Positions 43,735 to 52,766 of a stretch of DNA of 54,036 bases are shown piece after piece. Under the pieces are notes generated by a model that searched no databases, had not been told where the DNA came from, and worked only from the letters and a program-made list of their open reading frames with translations. The stretch is taken from NCBI RefSeq assembly GCF_947494025.1, contig NZ_CANLTQ010000019.1:1-54036 (forward strand). The letters run 5' to 3'. Within the stretch, counting starts at the first letter, position 1; every line of letters begins with the position of its first letter. This stretch comes from an uncultured Jannaschia sp. Lineage in GTDB: Bacteria > Pseudomonadota > Alphaproteobacteria > Rhodobacterales > Rhodobacteraceae. The position numbers were made by a program, and so were the translations under genes.

Positions 43735-45921
43735 GTGCCCGTTTCCGCTTCGGACAATTTCGCCAGGATCGAAAAGATCACGCTGTCCGCACCCTCCATC
43801 CGGTGCGGTGGCTGTGTAGCGGCGATCGAATGCGCACTCGCGGCGCTTCCGGCCGTGCATGACGCGCGCGCCAATCTGACGCTCCGTCGGATTACGGTGT
43901 CGCTTGCGCGGGGCGGTATCGGGCCGGACACCATCCTCGCCGAACTGGATCGGATCGGACATCCGGCGACCTTGATCGACGATACCGACCTTTCTGGCGA
44001 GACCCGTGATCGGACCGCGCAGGCGCTGCTGCGTGCCGTGGCGGTCGCGGGCTTCGGCGCGATGAACGTCATGCTTCTGTCGGTGGCCGTCTGGTCCGGG
44101 GCAGGCGGGGCGACGCGCGAGACGTTCCACTTGATCTCGGCCCTGATCGCCCTGCCGGTCGTGGCCTATGCGGGGCGGTTTTTCTTCGCCTCGGCCTGGG
44201 GAGCGCTGCGGACGGGGCGCATGAACATGGACGTGCCGATCGCGCTTGCGATCACGCTGGCGCTGACGCTGAGCCTGTTCGAGACGGCGCATGGCGGCGA
44301 GGAGGTGTTCTTCGACGCGGCGGTGACGCTGACCTTCTTCCTTCTGATCGGGCGCTATCTGGATCACCGGATGCGCGACCGGGCGCGGAGCGCGATGACC
44401 GGGCTCGCACGGCTCGCGGTGCGCGAGGCACTGGAGGTCGCACCCTCCGGCGGACTCCGGCCCGTCGCGGTCGAGTCGATCGTGCCGGGGATGGTCCTGC
44501 GGATACCGGCGGGCGAGCGCCTGCCCGTCGATGCCCGCATCGTCGCGGGCACCAGCGATCTCGACCGCGCCCTCGTGACGGGCGAGTCGCGCCCGGTCGC
44601 GGTGGCGGCGGGCTTCGAGGTCGAGGCCGGGGCGCTGAACCTGACCGGCCCGGTCGACGCGGTCGCGCTGCGCCCGGTGAGCGAGAGCTTCCTTGCGCAG
44701 ATGATGGGGATGCTGGCCACCGCCGAGGCGGGGCGCGGGCGCTACGTGCGGATCGCCGATCGCGCGGCGCGGCTCTATGCGCCGCTCATCCATCTGCTGG
44801 CTCTGGCGACCTTCGCGGGATGGCTGGCCGCGACCGGCGATTGGCAGCACGCCGCCTTCGTGGCGATCAGCGTGCTCATCGTCACCTGCCCCTGCGCCCT
44901 GGCGCTTGCCGTGCCGGTCGCGCATGTGGTCGCGGCCGGCCGGCTCATGGCCGAGGGTGTCCTGATGAAGGACGGTTCCGCGCTGGAGCGTTTGGCGGGC
45001 ATCGACCGCATCGTCTGGGACAAGACGGGCACGCTGACCACCGGGACACCGGCGCTCGCGGCTCTGCCCGCGATGGAGACCGCGACCGAAGCGGCGCTGG
45101 CGGCGCTGGCCGCACGCTCGGCGCATCCCGCGGCGCGCGCGATCGCCGCGCGCCTCCCCGTCCCGAATCTGGCGCTGGAGGACGTAGCGGAGCGTCCGGG
45201 ATTCGGCGTGGAGGGGCTGATCGGTGGGCGGCGTGCGCGGCTCGGCCGTGCCTCCTGGGTGGCCGAGATCGCAACCGGCCTGACGGAGGGCGACGGGCCA
45301 GCTTTCGCCTTCGAGGGGGAAGCCATGCTGCGCCTTCCGCTATCCGAAAGCCTGCGCAACGGTGCGGCGGAGGCGGTGGCGGCGCTGGCGCGGCGGGGCC
45401 TGCCCAGCGAGATCCTGTCGGGCGACGTGGCGTCGGCCGTCACGCGGATTGCCGCCCGGCTCGATATCGCGGAGATGCGCCACGAACTCACGCCCGCCCG
45501 CAAGATCGCCCGGCTCGAGGCACTGCGCGATGCCGGCCATCGCCCGCTGATGGTGGGCGACGGGCTCAACGACACCGCGGCGCTGGCCGCGGCGCATGTG
45601 TCGATGTCGCCGGCCTCGGCGTCCGAGGCTGGTCGTGCCGCCGCGGATTTCGTGTTCCTGCGCGACGATCTGGAGGCCGTACCCCTGACGTGGAAAATCG
45701 CAAGGCGCACGGCCGAAATCGTCCGGCAGAACTTCGGTCTTGCGATCCTCTACAACTGCATCGCCGTGCCGCTTGCCACGGCCGGTCTCGTCACGCCGCT
45801 GATCGCCGCGATCGCGATGTCGGCCTCGTCGATCGCGGTAGTGGCGAATTCGCTGCGGCTGAACAGGCGTCAAACGAGAACACCGGCGCGAAACTCGACG
45901 CTCCGGGAGGTGCCGGCATGA
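43735..45921 (+). CDS. ccoI: CcoI/FixI-type copper-transporting P-type ATPase
   Basis: 728 aa P1B ATPase supplying copper to the cbb3 oxidase. N-terminal metal-binding domain with SIRCGGCVAAIE, eight membrane helices with the CPC motif (TCPCALALAVPVAHVVAAG), TGES loop (LVTGESRPV), phosphorylation site WDKTGTLTTG, HP motif (RSAHPAARA) and MVGDGLNDTAAL. GTG 43735 is the only start that keeps the metal-binding domain; a stronger AGGAGG-GTG at 43701-43712 is out of frame, see findings. Its stop overlaps ccoS. Confidence 0.92.
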   Translation: MPVSASDNFARIEKITLSAPSIRCGGCVAAIECALAALPAVHDARANLTLRRITVSLARGGIGPDTILAELDRIGHPATLIDDTDLSGETRDRTAQALLRAVAVAGFGAMNVMLLSVAVWSGAGGATRETFHLISALIALPVVAYAGRFFFASAWGALRTGRMNMDVPIALAITLALTLSLFETAHGGEEVFFDAAVTLTFFLLIGRYLDHRMRDRARSAMTGLARLAVREALEVAPSGGLRPVAVESIVPGMVLRIPAGERLPVDARIVAGTSDLDRALVTGESRPVAVAAGFEVEAGALNLTGPVDAVALRPVSESFLAQMMGMLATAEAGRGRYVRIADRAARLYAPLIHLLALATFAGWLAATGDWQHAAFVAISVLIVTCPCALALAVPVAHVVAAGRLMAEGVLMKDGSALERLAGIDRIVWDKTGTLTTGTPALAALPAMETATEAALAALAARSAHPAARAIAARLPVPNLALEDVAERPGFGVEGLIGGRRARLGRASWVAEIATGLTEGDGPAFAFEGEAMLRLPLSESLRNGAAEAVAALARRGLPSEILSGDVASAVTRIAARLDIAEMRHELTPARKIARLEALRDAGHRPLMVGDGLNDTAALAAAHVSMSPASASEAGRAAADFVFLRDDLEAVPLTWKIARRTAEIVRQNFGLAILYNCIAVPLATAGLVTPLIAAIAMSASSIAVVANSLRLNRRQTRTPARNSTLREVPA

Positions 45922-46094
45922 CGATCCTCTATTTGCTGATCCCGGTCACCCTGGTGATGGGCGCCGCCGGGCTCGGCGCCTTCTTCTGGAGCCTTCGGGC
46001 CCAGCAATACGACGACCTCGCAGGCGATGCCGAGCGCATCCTGCATGACGGCCGGGACGAGCCGCTTCCGCCAAGAAAGGAGACCGCAAGATGA
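45918..46094 (+). CDS. ccoS: cbb3-type oxidase assembly protein CcoS
   Basis: 58 aa with one N-terminal helix (ILYLLIPVTLVMGAAGLGAFFW) followed by SLRAQQYDDLAGDAERIL, the conserved CcoS sequence. Needed for cofactor insertion in the oxidase. ATG overlaps the ccoI stop (ATGA) and its stop overlaps the ccoN start. Confidence 0.93.
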   Translation: MTILYLLIPVTLVMGAAGLGAFFWSLRAQQYDDLAGDAERILHDGRDEPLPPRKETAR

Positions 46095-47743
46095 TGACGC
46101 GTCTGACCGTCGCGGAGCGACAGAGCGCCATGTTCATCTCGGGCCTGGTCGCCGTCGCAGGCTTCGCCATGGCCGTCGCCGGTCACGGCGATCCGATGGG
46201 CGCGCATGGCTGGATCACGCTCCTCTTCGCCGCGACGCTGTTCTTCCTCGCCGGGGAGGCGCTCTATCACGACGAGCCGACCGAGGATCGCTCAGCGGAG
46301 TACTACGACGACCCGACCAAGGCCGGCATTCTGATCTCTCTCGCCTGGGCGGTGATCGGCATGGGGATGGGGGTCTGGGTCGCAGCGCAGCTCGCCTGGC
46401 CCGATCTCCGCTTCGACGCAGCCTGGTCGAGCTTCGGGCGTCTGCGACCGGTCCACACCTCGGGCGTGATCTTCGGCTTCGGCGGCAACGCCCTGATCGC
46501 CACGTCCTTCCACGTGATGCAGCGCACCAGCCGGGCGCGGCTCGCCGGCCATGTCTCGCCGTGGTTCGTGCTGCTGGGCTTCAACCTCTTCTGCATCATC
46601 GCCGCGTCGGGCTACCTGATGGGCGTCACCCAGTCCAAGGAATACGCCGAGCCGGAATGGTACGCCGACCTGTGGCTGGTGGTCGTCTGGGTCGTCTACT
46701 TCGTGCTCTACGTCCGCACGCTGGCGCGCCGCAACGAGCCGCATATCTACGTCGCGAACTGGTACTACATGGCCTTCATTCTGGTCGTGGCGATCCTGCA
46801 CATCGTCAACAATCTGGCCGTTCCCGCCAGCTTCGGCGCCGCCAAGAGCTATTCCGCCTTCGCCGGGGTGCAGGATGCGATGACCCAGTGGTGGTACGGC
46901 CACAACGCGGTGGCGTTCTTTCTGACCGCCGGATTTCTCGGCATGCTGTACTATTACCTGCCCAAGCGGGCCGAGCGGCCGATCTATTCCTACCGCCTGT
47001 CGATCCTGAGCTTCTGGGGGATCGTGTTCTTCTACATCTGGGCGGGGTCGCATCACCTGCATTACACCGCCCTGCCGCAATGGGCACAGACGCTGGGCAT
47101 GACCTTCTCGGTGATGCTGCTGGTGCCGTCATGGGCCAGCGCGGGCAACGCGCTGATGACGCTCAACGGCGCCTGGGACAAGGTCCGCACCGACGCGACT
47201 TTGCGGTTCATGATGATGGCGGCGGTGTTCTACGGGCTGTCCACCTTCGAGGGGTCGTTCATGGCGGTGCGCGCGGTCAATTCGCTGTCGCATTACACCG
47301 ACTGGACCGTGGGCCACGTCCATGCGGGCGCAATGGGTTGGGTCGCGCTGATCACCTTCGGGTCGATCTATACCGTCGTGCCGCTGCTCTGGCGCAGGGA
47401 GACGATGTATAGCTGGAAGCTCGTCGAGTGGCACTTCTGGCTCGCCCTGGCCGGGACCGTCATCTACATTTTCGCGATGTGGAACAGCGGCATCACCCAG
47501 GGGCTGATGTGGCGCACCTACACCGAGAGCGGCACGCTCGCCTATTCCTTCCTCGAAACGATGCTGGCGATGTACCCGTACTATGTCGCTCGGGTCATCG
47601 GCGGGTCGCTGTTCCTCGTGGGTGCGATCCTCGCGGCCTTCAACGTCGTGATGACGATCCGGAATGTCGGGTACCGGGCTCCGCAGATCGACTATCCAAC
47701 GGCGTCGGAGGCGGGTGAGCCCGCCATCCCGGCTGCGGAGTGA
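46091..47743 (+). CDS. ccoN: cbb3-type cytochrome c oxidase subunit I
   Basis: 550 aa catalytic heme-copper subunit with about 12-14 membrane helices. Histidine ligands of hemes and CuB are seen in RPVHTSGVIFGFGGNALIATSFHVMQRTS, QWWYGHNAVAFFLTAGFLGMLYYYLP, IWAGSHHLHYTALP and GHVHAGAMGWVALITFGSIY. High O2 affinity is a family property. Starts ATGATG at 46091, overlapping ccoS. Confidence 0.96.
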   Translation: MMTRLTVAERQSAMFISGLVAVAGFAMAVAGHGDPMGAHGWITLLFAATLFFLAGEALYHDEPTEDRSAEYYDDPTKAGILISLAWAVIGMGMGVWVAAQLAWPDLRFDAAWSSFGRLRPVHTSGVIFGFGGNALIATSFHVMQRTSRARLAGHVSPWFVLLGFNLFCIIAASGYLMGVTQSKEYAEPEWYADLWLVVVWVVYFVLYVRTLARRNEPHIYVANWYYMAFILVVAILHIVNNLAVPASFGAAKSYSAFAGVQDAMTQWWYGHNAVAFFLTAGFLGMLYYYLPKRAERPIYSYRLSILSFWGIVFFYIWAGSHHLHYTALPQWAQTLGMTFSVMLLVPSWASAGNALMTLNGAWDKVRTDATLRFMMMAAVFYGLSTFEGSFMAVRAVNSLSHYTDWTVGHVHAGAMGWVALITFGSIYTVVPLLWRRETMYSWKLVEWHFWLALAGTVIYIFAMWNSGITQGLMWRTYTESGTLAYSFLETMLAMYPYYVARVIGGSLFLVGAILAAFNVVMTIRNVGYRAPQIDYPTASEAGEPAIPAAE

Positions 47744-47748
47744 TTCCG

Positions 47749-48525
47749 ATGTTCAGAAAGCTCCTCAAACCCTTCGCGCGCTTTTTCGAGATGCACGCGC
47801 GCACCCATTACCGGGCGGAGCGGCACTCCTTCGCGCTCGCCGCCGGCATCATCCTCGCCGCGAGCGTCGGCGGGTTCATCGAGATCGCCCCGCTCTTCAC
47901 GATCGACGAAACGGTCGAGGCCGCGCCCGACATGCGGCTCTATACCCCGCTCGAACAGGCCGGGCGCGATATCTACATCCGCGAGGGCTGCTATGCGTGC
48001 CACAGCCAGATGATCCGCGCGCTCCAGGACGAGGTGGACCGCTACGGTCCCTATTCTCTGGCCGTCGAGAGCCAATACGACCACCCGATGCTCTGGGGGT
48101 CGAAGCGTACCGGCCCGGATCTTGCCCGTGTAGGCGAGAAATATTCCGACGACTGGCAGATGCGCCATCTCGTCGATCCCCGCGCGCTGGTGCCTGGGTC
48201 GGTGATGCCGCAATACGCCTTTCTGCTCGACGCGGAGCTGGAGACGGCCAGCCTGCCGGACCGTCTCGCCGCCCTGCGCGCCGTGGGCGTGCCCTATGAC
48301 GACGCCCAGATCGTGAACGCCGCCATCGATGCCCGTGGCCAGACGCTGCCCGACACCGATTGGGCCGAGGGGGTCGCGGAACGCTACGGCGAAGAGACCA
48401 ACATCCGGCACTTCGACGGGCGGCCGGGCGAGCTGACCGAAATGGACGCGCTCGTCGCCTACCTCCAGATTCTGGGCGGCCTGACGGACCTGCCGGCCGA
48501 AATGCAAGCGGCGAGAGGAGATTGA
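47749..48525 (+). CDS. ccoO: cbb3-type cytochrome c oxidase subunit II, mono-heme
   Basis: 258 aa, N-terminal membrane anchor (FALAAGIILAASVGGFIEI) and a periplasmic c-type cytochrome with EGCYACHSQMI, then TGPDLARVGEKYSDDW and an axial Met in PGSVMPQYAF. Five bases separate ccoN stop and ATG 47749; GTG 47740 is a possible alternative. Confidence 0.94.
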   Translation: MFRKLLKPFARFFEMHARTHYRAERHSFALAAGIILAASVGGFIEIAPLFTIDETVEAAPDMRLYTPLEQAGRDIYIREGCYACHSQMIRALQDEVDRYGPYSLAVESQYDHPMLWGSKRTGPDLARVGEKYSDDWQMRHLVDPRALVPGSVMPQYAFLLDAELETASLPDRLAALRAVGVPYDDAQIVNAAIDARGQTLPDTDWAEGVAERYGEETNIRHFDGRPGELTEMDALVAYLQILGGLTDLPAEMQAARGD

Positions 48526-48528
48526 CCG

Positions 48529-48699
48529 ATGGAACTGACGTATGAATGGACCTCGGCCTTCGCCAAGTCCTTCGGGTTGATCTATCTGATGGTCCTGTCA
48601 CTGGGCATCACGGTCTATGCCTTCTGGCCGTCCCTCGGAAAACGCTTCGATCGTGCCGCGAAAAGCGTGCTCGACGACGAGGAGGGACCATGTCGGTAA
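48529..48699 (+). CDS. ccoQ: cbb3-type oxidase small subunit CcoQ
   Basis: 56 aa with a single transmembrane helix (KSFGLIYLMVLSLGITVYAFWP) followed by GKRFDRAAKSVLDDEEGP, a normal CcoQ. It starts 3 bases after ccoO and its end overlaps ccoP by 10 bases. Confidence 0.9.
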   Translation: MELTYEWTSAFAKSFGLIYLMVLSLGITVYAFWPSLGKRFDRAAKSVLDDEEGPCR

Positions 48700-49568
48700 A
48701 GGAGCGCGATCCGCTGACCGGGCACGAGACCACCGGTCATGAATGGAACGGGATCACCGAACTCAACACGCGCGTCCCGCGGGTGATCTGGTGGACCATC
48801 GGCATCAGCCACGTCTGGGCGCTGGTCTACTGGGTGCTGATGCCGGCCTGGCCTTTGGTGCATACATATACCAAGGGACTTCTGGGCTATGATCAGCAAC
48901 TCGTCGTCGATGACCGCGTTGCCAAGGCCTACCGGCAGCTCGAGACCTGGCGGGCGCCGCTGACCGAGCTGCCTGCCCACCAGATCCGCGAAATCCCCGA
49001 GATCATGGCGCATGTGAACGCCACCGCTCCGGCGCTCTTCGGCGATTACTGCGCCGCCTGTCACGGGACGGAAGCGGCCGGCGGCCCGGGCTTTCCCAGC
49101 CTCGTCGACGACGCCTGGCTCTGGGGTGGCGATGCGGAAACCATCATGGAAACGCTGCGCGTCGGTATCAACGCCCCGCATCCCGAAAGCCGCATCGCCC
49201 AGATGCTCGCCTTCGGCGCTTTGGACATCCTGACCCGGCCGCAGATCCGAGCGGTCGTGGATTACGTTCAATCCCTCTCCGGGCTCGAGACGGAGGCCAC
49301 GCCGGAGGTTCTGGCCGAGGGCGAGACGATCTTCGCCGAGAATTGCGTGAGCTGTCATGGCGAGGATGCCCGCGGCATCCGCGACCTCGGCGCACCCGAC
49401 CTGACCGACGACACCTGGATTTATGGCGGCGACGATGCGACGATGTTCACCACGGTCAATCTCGGGCGCCAGGGCTGGATGCCTTCGTTCGAGACGCGGC
49501 TGTCTGCCGCCCAGCGGATGATGCTCACGCTTTACCTACAGGATCTGGACGCGGAGGCGGGCGAATGA
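48690..49568 (+). CDS. ccoP: cbb3-type cytochrome c oxidase subunit III, di-heme
   Basis: 292 aa. N-terminal segment GHEWNGITELNTRVPRVIWW, one membrane helix, then two c-type cytochrome domains with CAACH and CVSCH heme sites, each followed by a conserved DDAWLWGGD or DDTWIYGGD motif and a distal Met (MLAF, MPSF). Delivers electrons from cytochrome c to CcoN. ATG 48690 has GAGGAGG upstream. Confidence 0.95.
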   Translation: MSVKERDPLTGHETTGHEWNGITELNTRVPRVIWWTIGISHVWALVYWVLMPAWPLVHTYTKGLLGYDQQLVVDDRVAKAYRQLETWRAPLTELPAHQIREIPEIMAHVNATAPALFGDYCAACHGTEAAGGPGFPSLVDDAWLWGGDAETIMETLRVGINAPHPESRIAQMLAFGALDILTRPQIRAVVDYVQSLSGLETEATPEVLAEGETIFAENCVSCHGEDARGIRDLGAPDLTDDTWIYGGDDATMFTTVNLGRQGWMPSFETRLSAAQRMMLTLYLQDLDAEAGE

Positions 49569-49738
49569 CCCGCCCGCGCATGATCGGCATCTCCGCCGCA
49601 ATCCTGCTCGTCGCGGGCTTCGCCGCGGCCAACGCGCACCTCGTCACCGTCGCCATCGGCACTCAGCCCGATTGCGTCCTCGTCACCTCACAGAAAGAAG
49701 GCGCCGCCCTTCCGCGCGCGGCGAAACCGTCATGCTGA
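49565..49738 (+). CDS. small membrane protein of the cco cluster
   Basis: 57 aa: one N-terminal hydrophobic segment (MIGISAAILLVAGFAAANAHLVTVAI), then a short polar tail with two cysteines (QPDCVL and the final PSC). No assigned family. It overlaps ccoP by four bases and the next gene by seven, so it is almost certainly translated. It takes the place where ccoG/ccoH would often be found. Possible roles in oxidase assembly are guesses. Confidence 0.65.
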   Translation: MTRPRMIGISAAILLVAGFAAANAHLVTVAIGTQPDCVLVTSQKEGAALPRAAKPSC

Positions 49739-50613
49739 GCGATCGCACCGGCCCTCCGTCCCCGGACAACCCCCATGCGGGCGGAATGATCCCCAAGGTG
49801 GTTCCGCCGCTCCCGCGCCCCAATCCCCGCGCCCGCGACCTGCCCTGGCGCACGGCCTTCGTCTGGCTACGCGCGGGATGGTCCGATCTTTGGACCAATC
49901 CGCTTCCCAGCCTGCTCTACGGGTTCGGCGTCTTCGTCCTCTCCGTCTTCATCGTCTGGGGTCTGTTCCGGTTCGGCTACGAATACGCGCTCTTTCCCGC
50001 GCTGGCAGGGTTCCTGGTCGTCGGGCCGCTGATCGCCAACGGCCTTTACGAAAAAAGCCGTCATCTCGAACAGAAAAGGCGGATCGGCCTGGCGGGAATG
50101 ATCTTCGTGAAGCCGCGCTCCAGCTATCAGGCGCTCTTCATGGGTGCCCTTCTGCTGGGGCTCTTCATGCTCTGGCAGCGATCGGCGGTCCTGATCTACG
50201 CCCTCTTCTTCGGCCTCGTTCCGTTCCCCGGCACCGACGAGTTGTTGCCGATGCTTTTCCTGACGCCGACAGGCTGGGCTTTGCTTCTGACGGGCAGCGT
50301 GGTCGGCGCACTTTTCGCCGCGTTCGCCTTCGCCATCAGCGTCTTCGCCATGCCGATGCTGCTCACGGAACGCACCGACGCGCTGTCGGCGCTCGGGATC
50401 AGCATGGCCATGGTATGGAACAATCTCGCCGTGATGCTGGCTTGGGGGGGCGTCGTGCTGGGCCTGTTCCTGATCTCGGTCGCGACTGCTTTCGTCGGCC
50501 TGATCGTCGTCTTTCCCGTCCTCGGCCACGCCACCTGGCACGCCTACCGCACGATCCGGGCAGACGACCCGCGGAATGGCGAGACCGAGCGCATGTTCAT
50601 TCGCCCGGCGTGA
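49732..50613 (+). CDS. DUF2189 domain membrane protein
   Basis: 293 aa with about six hydrophobic segments. Typical DUF2189 patterns: AFVWLRAGWSDLWTNPLPSLLYGFGVF, ALFPALAGFLVVGPLIANGLYEKSRHLE, SVFAMPMLLTERTDALSALGIS and FPVLGHATWHAYR. Function is not established; genes of this type recur next to cbb3 or other terminal oxidases. ATG overlaps the preceding small gene; last member of the cco operon. Confidence 0.82.
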   Translation: MLSDRTGPPSPDNPHAGGMIPKVVPPLPRPNPRARDLPWRTAFVWLRAGWSDLWTNPLPSLLYGFGVFVLSVFIVWGLFRFGYEYALFPALAGFLVVGPLIANGLYEKSRHLEQKRRIGLAGMIFVKPRSSYQALFMGALLLGLFMLWQRSAVLIYALFFGLVPFPGTDELLPMLFLTPTGWALLLTGSVVGALFAAFAFAISVFAMPMLLTERTDALSALGISMAMVWNNLAVMLAWGGVVLGLFLISVATAFVGLIVVFPVLGHATWHAYRTIRADDPRNGETERMFIRPA

Positions 50614-50689
50614 GACTTTCGAGCCGTCGCCAGTGAGCGCGTCGCTCCATGTCTGCGACACTGCGCTGCTGGCAAGATCATCTGCTGAT

Positions 50690-51310
50690 CAAAGATTACT
50701 GCCGATCCTGGATCCCCAAGCGGCAGGTGACGATCAGCGAGGCCGACCTGCCCGATGCCGGCCTGCGCCTCGACCTCGCGCGACTGGCTTCATGCCGGGT
50801 TTGCAACGCGGGCTTCCGGGCCGTCGTTATCGACCATTTCGCCCGCCCCGACGCCCCCATGACGAAGGCGGCGGAAGGGGGACGCTGCGACGGAACTTCC
50901 AGGGCTATACCTGCGATACGGCAGAAATGCCGATCGGGCTCGGCGCCTCCACGATCTTGCGGCTGCCTGCGGGTCATGCGCAGACCGCGCCGCGCAATGC
51001 CCACTGGCGCGTGTACCACGGCCGACCTGCGACTGCGCACGGACATGCCCTCGCCGCCGAGGATCGGCTCCGGGCCCAGGTGATCGAGCGCCTTCCGTGC
51101 GACTTCGCCATTGATCCATCCGCCTTCGAGGATCGGGACGCGGTGCACGCCCTGACCGGACCGATCGCCTCGGCCTGGCGTGGCGCGTTTGCGCTCGACG
51201 GGGGGGGGTCTCTTCAGGTCCGGTCCGGCATAAAACACCTCGTCTGAATGATGGCCGTCGAGGACGACGCCTATACGGTGCCGGAGGGGCGGCGCAGCAT
51301 GGCGGTCTGA
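50690..51310 (+). pseudogene. oxygen-independent coproporphyrinogen III oxidase (HemN), 3' remnant
   Basis: WIPKRQVTISEADLP and FRAVVIDHFARPDAPM are in one frame; after a GGGGG tract near 50876-50880 the frame changes to LRRNFQGYTCDTAEMPIGLGAS, AEDRLRAQVIERLPCDFAI and AFALDGGG. This is the C-terminal 45 percent of HemN; the radical-SAM CxxxCxxC domain is missing. A run of nine G (51200-51208) and a stop at 51245 follow, and GRRSMAV near 51290 may be the original end. HemN genes commonly lie near fnrL-cco, so this is a relict of that context. Confidence 0.72.
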
Positions 51311-51322
51311 CTGGATGGGGCC

Positions 51323-51840
51323 TCAGCTTTGAATGCTCCGTAGGGACGCGGTGAGGGCGAGCACGTCAGCCGGCATCGGCGTGTCGAGTCCGTCATTCTC
51401 GACGATGACCGTATCGCCGAGGTCGCGCGCGCCGAATTCCGGCATCAGGAGAGCGAGGCGCATGGGGCAGTCCTTGTCGGTTCGTGCAGTGGCAAATTGC
51501 AAGATCCGGGGATCGCTTGCCGCACGATCTCCGCGTCGAGCGCCACGGGCTCTGCCATCACCGCTTCCACCTCGGCGCTGTAGCCCTGCCGTCCGAGATC
51601 GTTTCGGAGTACCTTGGCATTCGCCGCGCGCGTCTCCTCGATACTGTCGGACCAGTTGTCCGGGAACGCGATGACGCCGTATTCCCCCGCCCCGTAGGCG
51701 TAGACGGGCATCCGGGGCATCGCGTCCATGACCACCACCGAGAGATGAACTCCCAGGTCTCGGACGCTCTCCAGGAGCGGCGCCAATTCGCTCGGTTGGT
51801 CGTCGGCGTCCAGGAGAAGAAGTATCGTCGCGTTCCGCAT
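51323..51840 (-). pseudogene. universal stress protein-like gene with a frameshift
   Basis: From ATG 51840 the frame reads ATILLLLDADDQPSELAPLLESVRDLGVHLSVVVM and SIEETRAANAKVLRNDLGRQGYSAEVEAVMAEP, a typical Usp alpha/beta start. Around 51490-51510 it shifts; the other frame continues RTDKDCPMRLALLMPEFGARDLGDTVIVEND and ends ASLRSIQS. A full Usp tandem would be longer. An FNR box lies 58 bases upstream. Confidence 0.6.
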
Positions 51841-51897
51841 GTTGCCGCTCCCGAGCTTGGCTTGGGAAAGCACAAGCGATCCGGGCACAAAGCATTC

Positions 51898-51911
51898 TTG
51901 ACCGAAATCAA
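51898..51911. promoter_or_regulatory. FNR box upstream of the usp-like gene
   Basis: TTGACCGAAATCAA fits TTGAY-N4-ATCAA. Its centre is 64 bases upstream of the usp-like ATG on the minus strand, consistent with low-oxygen activation. Confidence 0.7.
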
Positions 51912-51917
51912 ATTGAC

Positions 51918-51932
51918 GAGACGCTGTTGCGT
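51918..51932. repeat. solo IS5-type end
   Basis: GAGACGCTGTTGCGT matches 130-144 at 13 of 15 positions, immediately beside an FNR box. No transposase is nearby, so it may be a relic or chance. Confidence 0.35.
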
Positions 51933-52013
51933 TTGTTCAGCGCAGACCGGAACTTTCCCGTTGCTGATGATGATGTCATCATGGGAGACTTCCGCCTTGG
52001 TTCCGGGCCGCGC

Positions 52014-52766
52014 TTATGAGGATGAGATATTGAAGCCGCTATCGACGTAGATGGTCTGCCCGGTCACGAAGCGGGCGGCGGGCGACAGCAGGAAGGTCGC
52101 CATCGCCCCGATCTGGTCGATAGTGACGAGCTGGCCCATCGGTGCGCGCGCGGCCGCCGCCTCCATCAGTCGGTCAAAATGACTGAGGCCCGAAGCTGCA
52201 CGCGTGCGCACCGGACCGGGCGAGAGCGCATTGACCCGGATCGCTTGCGGCCCGAGCTCGTGCGCGAGATAGCGGACGGTCGACTCGAGCGCCGCCTTCA
52301 CCGGGCCCATGATGCCATAGCCGGGCACGACCTTTTCCGAGCCATAGAAGCTCATCGTCAGAATGGCGCCGCCCTCGCGCATCAGCGGTTCGGCCCTTCG
52401 CGTGAGGCGAACCAGCGAATGGCACGAGACGTCGATCGCCGTTGCGAAGCCGTCGGCCGAACTGTCGAGCACGGGGCCCTGCAGATCCTCCTTGGGCGCG
52501 AAGGCGATCGAATGGACAAGGAAGTCGAGCGTGCCCCATTGTTCGGCGATCGTCTGGAACAGGGCATCCATCTGCTCGGGCTTCGTGACGTCGAGCGGCA
52601 GCAGGATCGGCGCCTCCACGGCCCGCGCGACCGGCTCCACATGCGGAAGCGCCTTGTCGTTCAAGTAGGTAAGCGCGATCTCGGCGCCCGCCTCGTGCAG
52701 CGCCACCGCGCATCCCGCAGCGAGGGATTCCTTGTTGGCGACGCCGACGACCAACCCGCGCATCAT
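52014..52766 (-). CDS. fabI: enoyl-[acyl-carrier-protein] reductase
   Basis: 250 aa NADH-dependent reductase of fatty-acid elongation. Seen: GLVVGVANKESLAAGCAVAL, VHSIAFAPKEDLQGPV, catalytic Tyr-x6-Lys in GYGIMGPVKAALES, and FLLSPAARFVTGQTIYVDSGF. All motifs intact. ATG 52766 overlaps the stop of the upstream ackA remnant; ackA-fabI is a common pair in this family, so this is probably a secondary FabI copy of an acetate/polyhydroxybutyrate island. Confidence 0.93.
   Translation of the reverse strand: MMRGLVVGVANKESLAAGCAVALHEAGAEIALTYLNDKALPHVEPVARAVEAPILLPLDVTKPEQMDALFQTIAEQWGTLDFLVHSIAFAPKEDLQGPVLDSSADGFATAIDVSCHSLVRLTRRAEPLMREGGAILTMSFYGSEKVVPGYGIMGPVKAALESTVRYLAHELGPQAIRVNALSPGPVRTRAASGLSHFDRLMEAAAARAPMGQLVTIDQIGAMATFLLSPAARFVTGQTIYVDSGFNISSS

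Noticed and set aside
50676-50700. Possible fourth FNR box before hemN (ATCATCTGCTGATCAAAG)
   Set aside because: Only one half-site is present; the other half does not fit TTGAT at the required spacing.
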